Shown here piece by piece: positions 1 through 9,924 of a DNA stretch of 64,000 nucleotides (position 1 is the stretch's first letter; each line of letters opens with the position of its first letter). Made by a program: the position numbers and the translations under genes. Origin of the DNA: Pyropia yezoensis. Lineage: Eukaryota > Rhodophyta > Bangiophyceae > Bangiales > Bangiaceae. Below the pieces are notes generated by a model. It did not search any database. It was not told the DNA's origin and saw nothing but the letters and a program-made list of their open reading frames with translations. The DNA is taken from NCBI GenBank assembly GCA_009829735.1, contig CM020618.1:21313346-21377345 (forward strand), in the 5' to 3' direction.

Positions 1-218
1 CGCCGCCCCCTCCAACAAGTGGAGACCGTTATCGGCGTGGGTCTCGCCGCTCGCCTCCACGTGAGGGCGAGGGCCGTGGAGTGGGAGAGTCTAGCATGCG
101 TGCCTAGTTGGTAGCTGCCTTTGTTGTGAGAGTGTGAGGGTTAGGGCTGTAGTTAAAAGCCACTCTGCGTACCACTTCGACTTGAAGCACTCTCTTGGCA
201 CTGTTGTTCGGCCTTCCC

Positions 219-1751
219 TCACGCTGAGGGAGGGCTGTTAGGGTCTATCTCATTCCGGGCACAGTACGCCCGGACCTTCTCAGCGGAAAGGTCCTCCACA
301 TACTCCCACGTATCATCCTTGGCTTTGTAGCCAAACCAACGCACCCTCAACATGAGGCGGTCAGTGTCTTCATCCCATCCGTGGTCGATGAACTTATCGA
401 ACACGTACTCCTGCTGGCCCTGTTTGGCCGCAGGCAGTGAGGGGAGGCGCCACGCTTCCAAAGCACGCGCCCAAGCTGGGTCGCCTGCAGGCGGTGGTGC
501 AACTTTGACCACGTCCTGTCCGTTCACTGTGCGGACCCCATCGTCACTTTCGATGGTGAAGCGCCGCCCATCAGTACGAAGGACCTGGTACAGTCCCTTC
601 GTCTGGAATACCAGCTTACCCCCAGTTGGGGTGTGTGAGTGTACCAGCACCCAGTCACCCGGCTCGGGGACATACTTAGCGTTGCGCACCTTTTTGTCAA
701 AGGTACGCTTGTAGCGCTTTTGTGCTTTGTCCATCTCAGCCCTGACTTTAGGGATGAGGTGCTCCAGCCTAGCGGCGAACTCCGCCTTACTCTCAGTAGG
801 AGTAGGCGTACTGCCACTATCCTTCCTAGTTGGGAGCGACCGCCGCACGGCAATAGACCGCACGCGACGGGGGGTCACAAAAGCGAGGGGTACTTCCCCT
901 GTAGATGAGTGAACCTGCGAATTGTAGGCAGTAGTAAGGATAGAAATGTATTGGTCCCACGTCGTCACGTGCTCACTCACATAGTGGCGCAGCTGCCTAA
1001 CAATAGTTTTGTTGAAGCGCTCCACCTGCCCATTAGTTTGTGGGTGGTAGGGGGTGGCATAGTTTGCCTTAACCCCCAACATATCCAGCACTCCCTGAAA
1101 CAGTACAGACGCAAATTGCGGTCCATTGTCCGATAGTGTACTATCTGGGATGCCATACGCGGCAACCGAGTGATCTAGGAAGGCTGACACGACCGACATG
1201 GCCGTGATCTCTGCCAGTGGGATCGCTCACGTAAGTTTCGTGAAGCGGTCACAGATGACCAGGAGGTACTGGTTGCCCTCCTCGGTCACGGGCAGTGGCC
1301 CAAGGATGTCCATCGCCAACGCGGCGAAGGGCTCCTTGGCCGGGAACAATACCATAGCCGTAGTAGGCCGCCGTTCCATTAGACGATTCTGTGCACAACT
1401 TGTGCAGGCAGCCACCCAACTGTAGATGTCCACCACCATGGATGGCCAGTAGTACCTGGTCCTCAGGGTCTGGTACAGTTTACTAGACCCCAGGTGTCCA
1501 CCCGTGGGAGCGTTGTGCTCCCTCTCAAGGATACTGTCCTTGAGGGATGCGGGGACGACAAGTTGTTCGGTCCCCTGGAATACCCCCCTCCTCATGAGGA
1601 GGCCATCGTCTCCCAGAAAGAAACGCGTCTCCACCACTGTATCCAGTGTATCCCTCTGCGACTTGCAGAAGGGATCCTCGGCCTGAGCCTTCACCACCTC
1701 GTCCAGGGACAGGGGCAAGTACTTCTTGTTCCCTGGCGCCTCGGGGTTCAA
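219..1751 (-). pseudogene. Integrase with C-terminal chromodomain (element 1 pol), interrupted by TGA
   Basis: Retroviral-type DDE integrase that would insert the element's cDNA. The zinc-binding N-terminal domain is seen as EHNAPTGGH followed by CTSC. The first catalytic Asp is in AMDILGPLP, the second in LSDNGPQFAS, and the Glu is in the NGQVERFNKT segment. The C-terminal 60 residues carry a chromodomain-like pattern (VRWFGYKAKDDTWEYVEDL), as in chromoviruses, where it steers insertion to marked chromatin. A single in-frame TGA at 1227-1229 splits the integrase core after the CDRFTKLT segment; both halves are in one frame, and the equivalent position in element 2 is Arg, so CGA to TGA is the likely change. 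The RT frame upstream ends at a TAA (1806-1808), with open sequence between. Confidence 0.87.
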
Positions 1752-1805
1752 CGCCTGACCCGAGCGCGTGACTACCCCCCCGATGGGGATGTCCTCATCG
1801 ACTGG

Positions 1806-3539
1806 TTAAGCGTCCAGCCCCTCGGTAGGTACCCGAGAGAGGCCGTCGGCAAGGGCATGTTGCCTGCCAGGTCGGTATTCAATGTCAAAGTTGAAGGGTG
1901 CCAGTCGCACCCTCCACCGGTTGAGACGAGTGTTCGTACAGTCCGTCTTAAAGATGAACTGCAACGCGCGGTGGTCACAGCGGATGAGGAACTTCTCACC
2001 CTCCAGGTAGTGACGAAGTGACGTCACCGCCCACACCACTGCGAGTCCTTCCAACTCGGTGACTCCGTAGTTCTTCTCGGCCGAGTTCAGCCCCTTTCTA
2101 AAGTATCCCACCGGCAAGTACTCCTTGTCCGGCTGCTGCTGAAGCAACACACAACCAAGTTGGTCGTAGCTAGCGTCCACATCCAGGATGTAGTGGCCTC
2201 CCAACCTGGGAATAGCCAAGATGGGGGGCTTCAGCAGAAGGTCCCGAAGAGTCTCAAAGGATACCTGCTCCACCCGACTTGGGGGAGGCAGGTTCTTCGG
2301 TAGCGTTGAGCTCACTAGCTCATTCAACGGCTTCGCCACCTTGGCGAAGCCCTTGGTGAAACGTCGGTACACGTTACACATCCCGAGGAAGCTCCTCACC
2401 TGGGTCTGGGTCCGGGGGTACTGAGCCTTACGAATGGCCCTCAAGTTCTTCTCGTTAACACTGAGACGCCCCGGATGGACAACATGTCCCAAGTACTCCA
2501 CCTCTTGAGTAAAGAGGTGGCACTGACTCGCCTTCAGTGCCACACCGGCGTCAGCAAGTAGCTTGAACACCTGGCCAAGATGGCCAATGTGTTCCTCCGG
2601 ACTTCGGGAGAACACAATGATATCGTCTAGGTACACAAGACAGATCTGCCACCGTACTCCGGCCAGAATCATGTCCATAGCGCGCTGGAAAGTTGCCGGC
2701 GCGTTACACAGACCAAACGGTAGACGCTTGCACTGGTAGGTACCACAGTGACAGGTAAAGGTAGTTTTATGCCTGTCCTCCGGGGCAATGGGAATTTGCC
2801 AGTACCCCGCGTTACAGTCCAGGGTAGAGAACACGTTTGCCTCCCCCAGAGAGTCCAGACAGTCATCCATCCTAGGTAGGGGATAACTGTCCTTCACCGT
2901 GCTCTCGTTGAGCTTACGGCAGTCGATACAGAACCGTGGGGTCCCATCAACTTTGGGGACGATAACCACCGGACTCGCCCACTCGGCGTTACTGGCCTCG
3001 ATCACGTCGAGGGCCTCCATGCGAGCAGCTTGCTCCTTAACGAGGGCCCTTGAACGGGGTCCTCCCCTATACGGTTGTTGGCGTATAGGGGGTGCACCGG
3101 GCTTCAACTCGATCCGGTGTTGGGTAGCTCTCATGAGTCCCAATTGACCATCCCACAACTTGTGATATTGGTCCAAGAGGAGTTCAACTTGAACCCTCAA
3201 CCTGGGAAGGACACCCTCCATGTTCACATGGGGTCGAGGAGAGGCGGCCGACTTGGCTTGATGATTCTCCTTTCCGGACTTCGGGTCGCTACTAGCGCCC
3301 GCGTTGAGGGTGACCGCTACTACCGGTCCCTCGTGTTAGTCGATATAGCCGAACTTGGCTCCCGACTTGAAGTACTTGGGCGTCGGGCTCAGGTTCATCA
3401 CCTGGATCCTCCACGGGACTCCGGCCTTGGAGTCCATCGTGCCAAGGGCAACATGCACTTGGTGCTTGCGAGCAAGACGGGGGTAGGGGTGCACTAACCC
3501 GTTCCCCGTATAATCAGTTACAACGTCAACGTGCGCCAC
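1806..3539 (-). pseudogene. Reverse transcriptase-RNase H (element 1 pol)
   Basis: The main open stretch (1806-3227, about 470 residues) contains the RT fingers and palm with VFSTLDCNAGYWQI (first catalytic Asp), KRLPFGLCNAPATFQR and the intact YLDD box (LVYLDDIIVFSRS), followed by an RNase H domain (ILDVDASYDQLG, VTELEGLAVVW, CDHRALQFIF, ALADGLSRV). The catalytic residues are therefore present, unlike element 2. The frame continues upstream to about 3539 through the protease-RT linker but is cut by a TAA at 3336-3338, and ends at a TAA at 1806-1808 where a pol polyprotein should run on into integrase. Both stops could come from CAA by one C-to-T change. The RT is an excellent Ty3/gypsy match by motif; a search would only refine the clade. 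Confidence 0.9.
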
Positions 3540-3561
3540 CGAGTTGGGGGGGCAACGTGAC

Positions 3562-4203
3562 CTAGCGGGCTAAACGCAGGGTAGCAGTAAACCCTTCCCT
3601 CACCGAACAAACAGGCTTCGACTGTGAGACTGTCACAGGAGCCACAGACTTTCCCTCACCAAGGATGGGGATAGTCTCCCCATTCATCAACTTGACCCAG
3701 TACACAGGGCCACAAATCAAAGGCACTTGTGTAACAACATAAGGGGTACCCAGAAGCAGGGGTACCGATATATTCTCAACTACGCCATAGGTCACGTCGA
3801 CCTCATGGGTCCCCAACCTAGTTGGTAGGGTCACGGCACCAACGATGGGAAGTACCCCACCATTGATGTCAATCATATGGTCAGCTGTGGACCTCCAGCG
3901 TTGGAGCTTCACCTCCTTTGGTAATAGCGACTTGCGTATCAAGGAGGCTCCTGACCCGGTATCAAGTACGATACGGGCACAGCATGCACGGCCGGGGGCA
4001 AGTTGCACCCGTCCAGCCACCTGGAAGTTCTCACCCGTCAGCACCGCGATGACCCGACGTGGGTTTACGTTCTTGGGGAGTCCTACCCGAGGTGGGCGGA
4101 CTCCCTTAGGTCGCCGCAGTATCCGGCACGGTTGGTTCGTCCTCCTGGCCCACTTGGCCGAGGCTGCCGTTGTGAGCTTCGGACGACCAGCCCCAACGGT
4201 CAT
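3562..4203 (-). pseudogene. Retropepsin-like aspartic protease (element 1 pol N-terminus)
   Basis: Contains the retropepsin active-site signature RIVLDTGSGASLIRKSLLP, with hydrophobic strands and a second conserved glycine-rich segment (ENISVPLLLGTPYV), as expected for a dimeric Ty3/gypsy protease. I take the start as the ATG at 4203-4201, because it overlaps the TGA that closes a gag-like frame (4202-4200) as ATGA. The frame stays open further upstream to 4380 in overlap with gag. It ends at TAG 3562-3564, and just downstream a run of seven C (minus strand; 3545-3551 on plus) puts the following linker into another frame. The protease is therefore no longer joined to RT. Confidence 0.8.
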
Positions 4204-6145
4204 TCGTTTCCCGCCGACTTGGCGTCCGAATCTGAGGGCGGGGAGGAAGACGACGAGTCCGAGGACGACGTGTCCGCCTCCTCCGCCGAGGGTGTGGCGA
4301 CCGCAACGACCGGTCGAGACCCACCCTCGCGGCGTGAACGTACTTCGTTCGTAGCCGACTTTTACTCGCATTTCTAACAAGTTGTTGGATGCGTTTACTC
4401 AACTTGGGGCAATCATATGCCCAGTGACCATCGGAGTTGCAGTTCCAACACCGATGGTCCGTTCCGGGAGGGGTCTTCCCAACTGGGGAAGACGAAGGGA
4501 TACCCTGGGAAGTTCCCACGGCAGCTACCACCCTCTCCTTGCGGATTCGGCGTGCCTCTCTCAACTCTCTGGCCTGGCGCGCCTCCTCCCGTTCCTTGGC
4601 CAACTCGGCCTGACGCTCATGGCGTTGTTCCTCCCGCAACTTGCGGTAGGCCTCGCCTCTGCGATAGGCGAACCTGGCCAACTCGGCCAGGGTCGCCCGG
4701 GCAGTGTTATGCTCCCGGGTCTCCATCCGGACTGACCAAAGGAGTCCCTCCACAAACCGACTCTTCACCACAGCTTGTGGATGAAGAAACCCACAAAGAT
4801 TGTTGAGCTTACGGACTCGCTCCGCAAAGGACAACTCGTCCTCCGCCTCTTCCTGATGGGCTTGCGTAAACTCTTCGACTTGAGAAGCCAACGCTGCCTC
4901 ATCAACCATGGCTCTCAACAACCAGTTGACGAGCTCCAAATAGGACGTCACCTCCCCAGCGCCTCCACTTGAGGAGCTGGGCATGACGGACATAAGTTCT
5001 GTCCGTAGGTCGCCCTTCGTAAACTCCTGGAGCATGTAAAAAGCCATGCCTTCACTTATGGCATTGTCGTCACAGGCTTTTGTGAAACGACGTAGGAACT
5101 CAAAGACACGGAGGGGGGGGGTTCCGTCCCACTCCGCTTTGTGCCCAAAAGAATGAAGTGCATTCTTCTTGGCACGGCCCATGGCTCGGGCCTGGTCAGG
5201 ACCATACGCCACCGACTTGTTGTGGAGGGCGTAGGTCTCACAGTCAAAGATCCGCTGGTAGACCGGGTTGGCTAGCTGGATCTTGGGCGGCACCTCACGT
5301 TGAGGGAACAGCCGCTGTGGCACTGGGGTAAGTTCACTCTCAGTGCCTGTAGTCCGGCGCGGCGCGCTTGGTGTAGCCGCCGGCGTTTCCGGGGGGAACT
5401 CCCCCGTGAAGGGCGTACGCCCCACCGAGTATGGTGTGGCTCCCTCGTTGGGAGTCACAGGTGTCGCCCCCAGTTCGGGGCGACCCGAGATAGGCGTGAG
5501 GAGGGATTCCCCTTGTGCCTGCGGGCTCGAAAGCCCCAATCCGGTCTGGACATTAAGGCCATCTGGCAAACTCGCCACAATCTGATTCAGAATAGTATTC
5601 GTCATCGTGACCACCAGGTCCGGCAAAGTCTGCCGCAACACATTGGTCGCCTCCCGACGGACAGCTTCCGCGAGGAGTGGATTGACGACTCCAGTTGAGT
5701 CTTGGTCCGCCTCCGGGAGTCCACCTGAGGGGTAACCACGTTACTCAGGGGTCTCAACCGGGGGCATGGGCGCGAGCCCATCGCCGACCAACGGAGGTCC
5801 ACCTTCCTCCGAAAGCCTAGTTGGCGACGACTCCAAGCCAAAGTTGGCTCCAACCCGAGTGGAACCCGCGGGGGCAGTCCTCACCCCTTGGGACGTTCCC
5901 GTTGAGTATACCACACGGTGGCCAGACTTCGGCCCACCCACATCAGAAGTGTCACCCGAGTGAACTCCCGACTGAGTCGGGGTGGCCTGTTGCCCGCCCG
6001 TACTTCCAGTCCTGCTGGCTTGAGGGACCTCTAGTCCCTCTGCGACCCCAGGTAAACCCACCTGTGTCTCACCAGTACTCAAAGGCACTGAAGTACGTGC
6101 GTCACCCGTGTACTCCCCGGACGACGGGGGGTCCGAACTAGCCAT
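4200..6145 (-). pseudogene. Gag polyprotein with CCHC zinc knuckle (element 1)
   Basis: The ATG at 6145 opens a Pro/Ser/Thr-rich N-terminal stretch. An in-frame TAA at 5741-5743 interrupts it, then the frame continues through a capsid-like Retrotrans_gag region (AFYMLQEFTKGDLRTELM and the following helices) and a charged Arg/Glu coiled segment (EERQARELREARRIRKER type). Near the end is a perfect CX2CX4HX4C knuckle (CWNCNSDGHWAYDC). Past the knuckle the frame becomes Arg-rich, while a neighbouring frame reads acidic and Ser-rich and ends in the TGA at 4202-4200. This suggests a one-base shift near 4350-4365, though the present frame also stays open to 4106. Gag would form the virus-like particle. 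It is one broken gene, not two. Confidence 0.78.
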
Positions 6146-6244
6146 GTTGGCTGACGATCCGTATGACACGGTCCAAGACCACCGTTCCTCTGAGACAGAG
6201 GGCCCCCTACACCTGGGTGCACCCGGAGGTAAAGTTTACCTCTG

Positions 6245-6262
6245 TCCCCTGCTGCTCCACCA
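6245..6262 (-). other. Primer-binding-site candidate of element 1
   Basis: Two bases inside the LTR end, the minus strand reads TGGTGGAGCAGCAGGGGA. A TGG start right after the LTR is typical of sites pairing with a tRNA 3' CCA end. I could not name the tRNA. Confidence 0.55.
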
Positions 6263-6264
6263 AA

Positions 6265-6733
6265 TGTGGCAAAAACCACTAGCACACACGGCACCCAAGT
6301 TGGGGCGGTGTGCTAGAGCTGCCTCCCGTGTCGGTGGAACCGAAAGAAGTGCAAGTCTCACACACTCTGTCCCTGTTGTGGGGCAAACCCCCCACGGACA
6401 AACAAGAGGATGGTGTGTGGTCGAACAGTTTCTTGCTCGGGACGGGGACGCAGGGCCAAGCCCCGCTGTCCCTCCCCTTATCCCCCCAGGGTCCACTCAG
6501 AATCTCGCCACTCGGAATCTCCCACCCCAGCACCTGCCCACCGGGCCACACGAAAATTCAAGACGATAAATGCAGAAAACCCTCAAATCCAAGTTGGATT
6601 TACTACTAAGCTAACTATCCCAAACTTAGGGAATATGGACCCAAATGCAGGGGGAGGGACGGATCAGGCTAGTGGCCTGCCGCCCCTTGCATGGCACGTG
6701 TTGCCCCCCTACCTGGGGGTCAATACTGCCACA
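6265..6733 (-). repeat. 5' LTR of element 1 (469 bp)
   Basis: Bounded by a 7-bp inverted terminus, TGTGGCA at 6265-6271 and TGCCACA at 6727-6733, with the canonical TG...CA ends. The primer-binding-site candidate abuts the left side, and the right side cuts straight into the integrase frame of element 2 after residues FFQGV. The bases next to the LTR (ATATA, 6734-6738) are a candidate 5-bp target duplication. Its partner should lie beyond the left window edge. Confidence 0.75.
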
Positions 6734-6738
6734 ATATA

Positions 6739-7090
6739 CTCCTTGGAAGAACAGGGATGCAAACTGGACACCGTCATCGGTCAAGAAGGAGTTCGGAGGG
6801 CCATGGGCAGTCATACAGTACTCGCAGCAGGCCGACGTGACGTCCAGGGCCGTTATGGCTCATAGCAGGATTGCTCGGGTGAACTTGGAGAACCTGTCAC
6901 AGAAGAAAAGCAGGTAAAGGATGCCACTGGATGTCTCAGGTAGGTGCCCCAGGATGTCCATACTCAAGCTTGCAAAGGGTTCCGCCGCAGGAAAAAGGCG
7001 CAGGTTGGAAGTCTTTTCCTCTGGGTCAACCGGTTTCTGGCACAAGAGACACAGGCTTCTAGATGCTTGTGGACGTCACTTGCCATGGAT
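6739..7090 (-). pseudogene. Integrase core fragment of element 2
   Basis: Two collinear pieces in one frame carry the integrase core: SMDILGHLP (first Asp) and FFCDRFSKFTRAI, then after an in-frame TGA (6860-6862) the segment ending in LTDDGVQFASLFFQGV (second Asp), where element 1's LTR begins. The zinc-finger cysteines (LEACVSC) lie just upstream in the frame of the RNase H ORF, so a frameshift separates them from the core. The third catalytic residue and C-terminus are absent from the window. The piece shares its motif layout with the integrase of element 1, showing that the two elements belong to related families. Confidence 0.8.
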
Positions 7091-7092
7091 TC

Positions 7093-8810
7093 TCAATAGT
7101 AGTGTCGCCGCATTGAGGCATACATCCTGTTAATGCCTGGGTGTCCAGCCTGGGGAGAAGAGTATTCTAGGCGGAGGATGTCCGCTCGTAGGTCCTGAGC
7201 CACGTAGACTTGACTTGCCCCGTCAAAGGGTGATACCCTTATCAAGAGTCCATCCGCGGACTCGGAGAAGCGACAATTCCGGTTCGGGTCCATCTGGTGG
7301 CGGAGCTCTAAGCAGTGAGGGTCCTTGAGCTGCGCCTCCAGCATCCGTTGAATGGCTACCGGCTGGTTGGCTTCAGGTTTATCATGCAAGGGGGCGTGCC
7401 AGCCACGTCCAAGAATCGAGAGAATAAAACAGGGTATTTCCTCCGGAATAGGGCCCGTATCGGCTGCAAAAGTCTCCAACCGGGACATGGTGTCGGCGCA
7501 GCGGTGCTCCCTCTCTGCTCTGGTACACACCTTGTACTTGTATTCCCAGAGGCGTAGACGCCACCGGGCGACCCTTCCTTGGCTGCTGTCCATGCAGAGC
7601 AGCCACCTCAGGCTCGCTAGGTCCGTCCGGATAAGGAACTCTTGTCCTTCCAGGAAGAGGCGTAACAGAAAGCACGCCCAGACGACTGCCAAGCACTCGC
7701 GTTCCGCGGCGGAATAGTTCTTCTCTTCTGGTGTCAGGACGCGACTGTAGTAGCCCACCGGGAGGAAATGCCCATCAGGTTGTTGTTGGAGCAGGGAACA
7801 CCCGACTTGGACCCCACTGGCGTCAGCTTCCAGGACGAATTGGCCCTCCCGCTTGGCTAGTGCCAGTACTGGAGTCGTGGTCAGGCGTCTCTTGAACTCC
7901 ACGAAGGCCGCTGCCTACTTCTCTTCGAACACCGGGAGTTGCGCTGGAAGTTTCTTGCTGGTGAGCTTGGTCAACGGCCTGGCAATCAAGTCGTAGTCGC
8001 GCACGAACGGGCGATGAACTTCGCACATACCCAGAGAGCTCTTGAGTTCCGCCTGGGTCCTGGGTTGCCGGGCTTGCCGCAGGGCCTTGATATTCTTCGC
8101 GTTGACTCGGAGCTCCCCCGGACTCAGCACGTGCCTCAGGTATTCAACCTCAGTCTCAAACAGGTGGCACTTTTCTGCCCTCAGGGTAACTCAAGAATTG
8201 GACAGAAGAGCCAGGACCTCTGGGAGGTGCTCTAGGTGGTCCGCCGGTGTCTTGGAGAAGGCGATGACATTGTCCAGATAAACCAGGCGGGTCCTCCATC
8301 TCAACCCGGACAGGATGATGTCAGTTGCTCTCTGGAATGTAGCCGGAGCATTGGTGAGGCCAAACGGAAGACGCTTGCATAGAAATAGCCCCAGATGGCA
8401 CGTGAAGGTGGTCTTGTCGTTGTCCTCGTCGGCTAGGGGGATCTGCCAGTACCCTACGTTACAATTCAGAGTCGAGAAGAGGGTGGCATCACCGAGGAAG
8501 TCGATGCAATCATCCATCCGGGGTATCGGGTATGCATCCTTGACCGTCATCTCGTTCAGGCGCCTGTAGTCGTCGCAGAAACGGAAATGGCCGCCAGGTT
8601 TCGGGGCGACAGCAACCGGAAGAGCCCATTCTCCATCCGAGGGCTCGATAACATCCATCTTGAGCATCTTGCTAACCTGCTTCTCAATCTCGGCCCGGGG
8701 ATGTGGCCCGGCCCGGTACGGTTGCAGGTGTACTGGCATAGCATCCGGCTCAAGTTGAATCTGGCGCGGGATGGCGTCCAGCTCACCCCATTCCCCAGGC
8801 CATACATGCC
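7093..8810 (-). pseudogene. Reverse transcriptase-RNase H-integrase N-terminus of element 2
   Basis: One frame is broken by TGA 8191-8193, TAG 7915-7917 and TGA 7093-7095. RT is recognisable from FRFCDDYRRLNEMTVKDAYP, KRLPFGLTNAPATFQR and the polymerase box, but the box reads YLDN instead of YLDD and the first catalytic Asp is also Asn (STLNCNVGYWQI), so it cannot be active. RNase H follows (LEADASGVQVG, AERECLAVVW, HRCADTMSRL). The last part enters the integrase zinc domain, where the first His is Tyr (LEYSSPQAGH). The TGA at 7093 sits where related proteins have Trp. All these changes fit single G-to-A or C-to-T transitions. Confidence 0.87.
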
Positions 8811-8829
8811 GGTATTCTTGGAGAAGCCT

Positions 8830-9924
8830 CTACAGAGCCTCCTTCAGGTCGGGAGGAACATTATCTTGATAAAACTTTGGCATCTTGGGCGGGGGTGATT
8901 CAGGTGCGGGGGTGTCGCCAGTCGCTTGGGCTTGTTCCGGAGGCACGCCCGGGGCTGACAGGTTGGACTCCAGTTCTACTTGCAGATTCAGTAGGTCCTT
9001 GCTCAGGGTACGGGCAGAGCCTTGATGAGGCTCGGCCGTCCAAACTCGAGTGCCCTTGGCGAGAGCTATCGGCTTCCGGCGCACGTTGACGACTATCATG
9101 GAGAATGGGACGTGCCTTTCCACCTTCTTGTGATGCCCATGGCACACGTACAACCGGTGTTTCGCCAGAAACTCCTTGCGTCCGTAGATCAGGCATTGAA
9201 CCGTCGCCCTGGCTGCCACTTGAACCTTTGTTTCCGAGCGAGGAGGAAGAAGCACTGTTTTGATGAGCGTCCAGGTAGAGGGCGGGATACGCTCCATCTC
9301 GTTCTTGACTACACGGACCTTGGTGTCCAGGTGTTACAGAACATGTGACACGAATCCATGGTTGGACTGCACCTTTCCTTCTCCTGGAAGGATACTCTTG
9401 ACATGCTGCTTCTGGAAGTCCCAGCAAAGAGTGATGGGGACTCATAGGGTCTTGAAGACGAGAAAGGGAAAAAGCATTGGTTCATTCTTAATAAAGATGG
9501 TAGCAGAAAGACGGCCAGGCGGTCGTAGAGTCTGACCCGAGGCATCCACAATCAGGGTCTTGCTAGGAGCTCTCCAGGCTTGTCTGCGCCTGTCTGGAGG
9601 TGACAGGTTCTCAGTGGTGACGCTTAGACCGGCTTTCGTGTCGACCACCGGAGTAACATCTTGGGGGAGGCCATCCCTCACACGCAAACGAGCATTTATC
9701 TTGAGGTTGTCTTTACGCAGGAAGAGCAAGGTCCCCTGAAACAAACACGGTGTCCAGGCGGCTACTGGTTGAACAGGTAACCGCCATCCTTTCTCCCGGC
9801 ACGCAAGGGGAGACGGGTGGAAGTACCCTGCCGTCGAGCATCCGGGAAGACGCTTGGGGGGAGCGCCTGCCCTACTCGTTTCCCGATCACGACGATTCCA
9901 TGGAGGTCTCAGCTTCCAGTTCAA
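8830..9924 (-). pseudogene. Protease and protease-RT linker of element 2
   Basis: Same frame as the RT, with stops TAG 8830-8832, TAA 9334-9336 and TGA 9442-9444. The protease is weakly recognisable by VVDTKAGLSVTTENLSP, where the active-site DTG has become DTK, so it would be inactive. The following 155-residue linker (to 8830) resembles the region before RT in other Ty3/gypsy polyproteins and ends in an acidic PPDLKEAL segment. The 5' end overlaps gag by about 38 bases in another frame (9887-9924), similar to the gag/pol overlap of element 1. Confidence 0.6.

Larger units (their letters stand above)
1..6733 (-). mobile_element. Ty3/gypsy chromovirus-like LTR retrotransposon, left LTR outside window
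   Basis: Reading leftwards on the minus strand, the order is LTR, primer-binding-site candidate, gag with a zinc knuckle, aspartic protease, reverse transcriptase, RNase H, integrase and chromodomain. This is the Ty3/gypsy order, and the chromodomain points to the chromovirus branch. Only the 5' LTR (right side) is in the window. Positions 1-218 do not resemble it, so the 3' LTR should lie just off the left edge; the pyrimidine tract at 3-13 could be the complement of its polypurine tract. The element is inactive: in-frame stops interrupt gag and pol at five places and at least one frameshift separates protease from RT. It sits inside the integrase of the second element (6734-11242). Confidence 0.88.
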
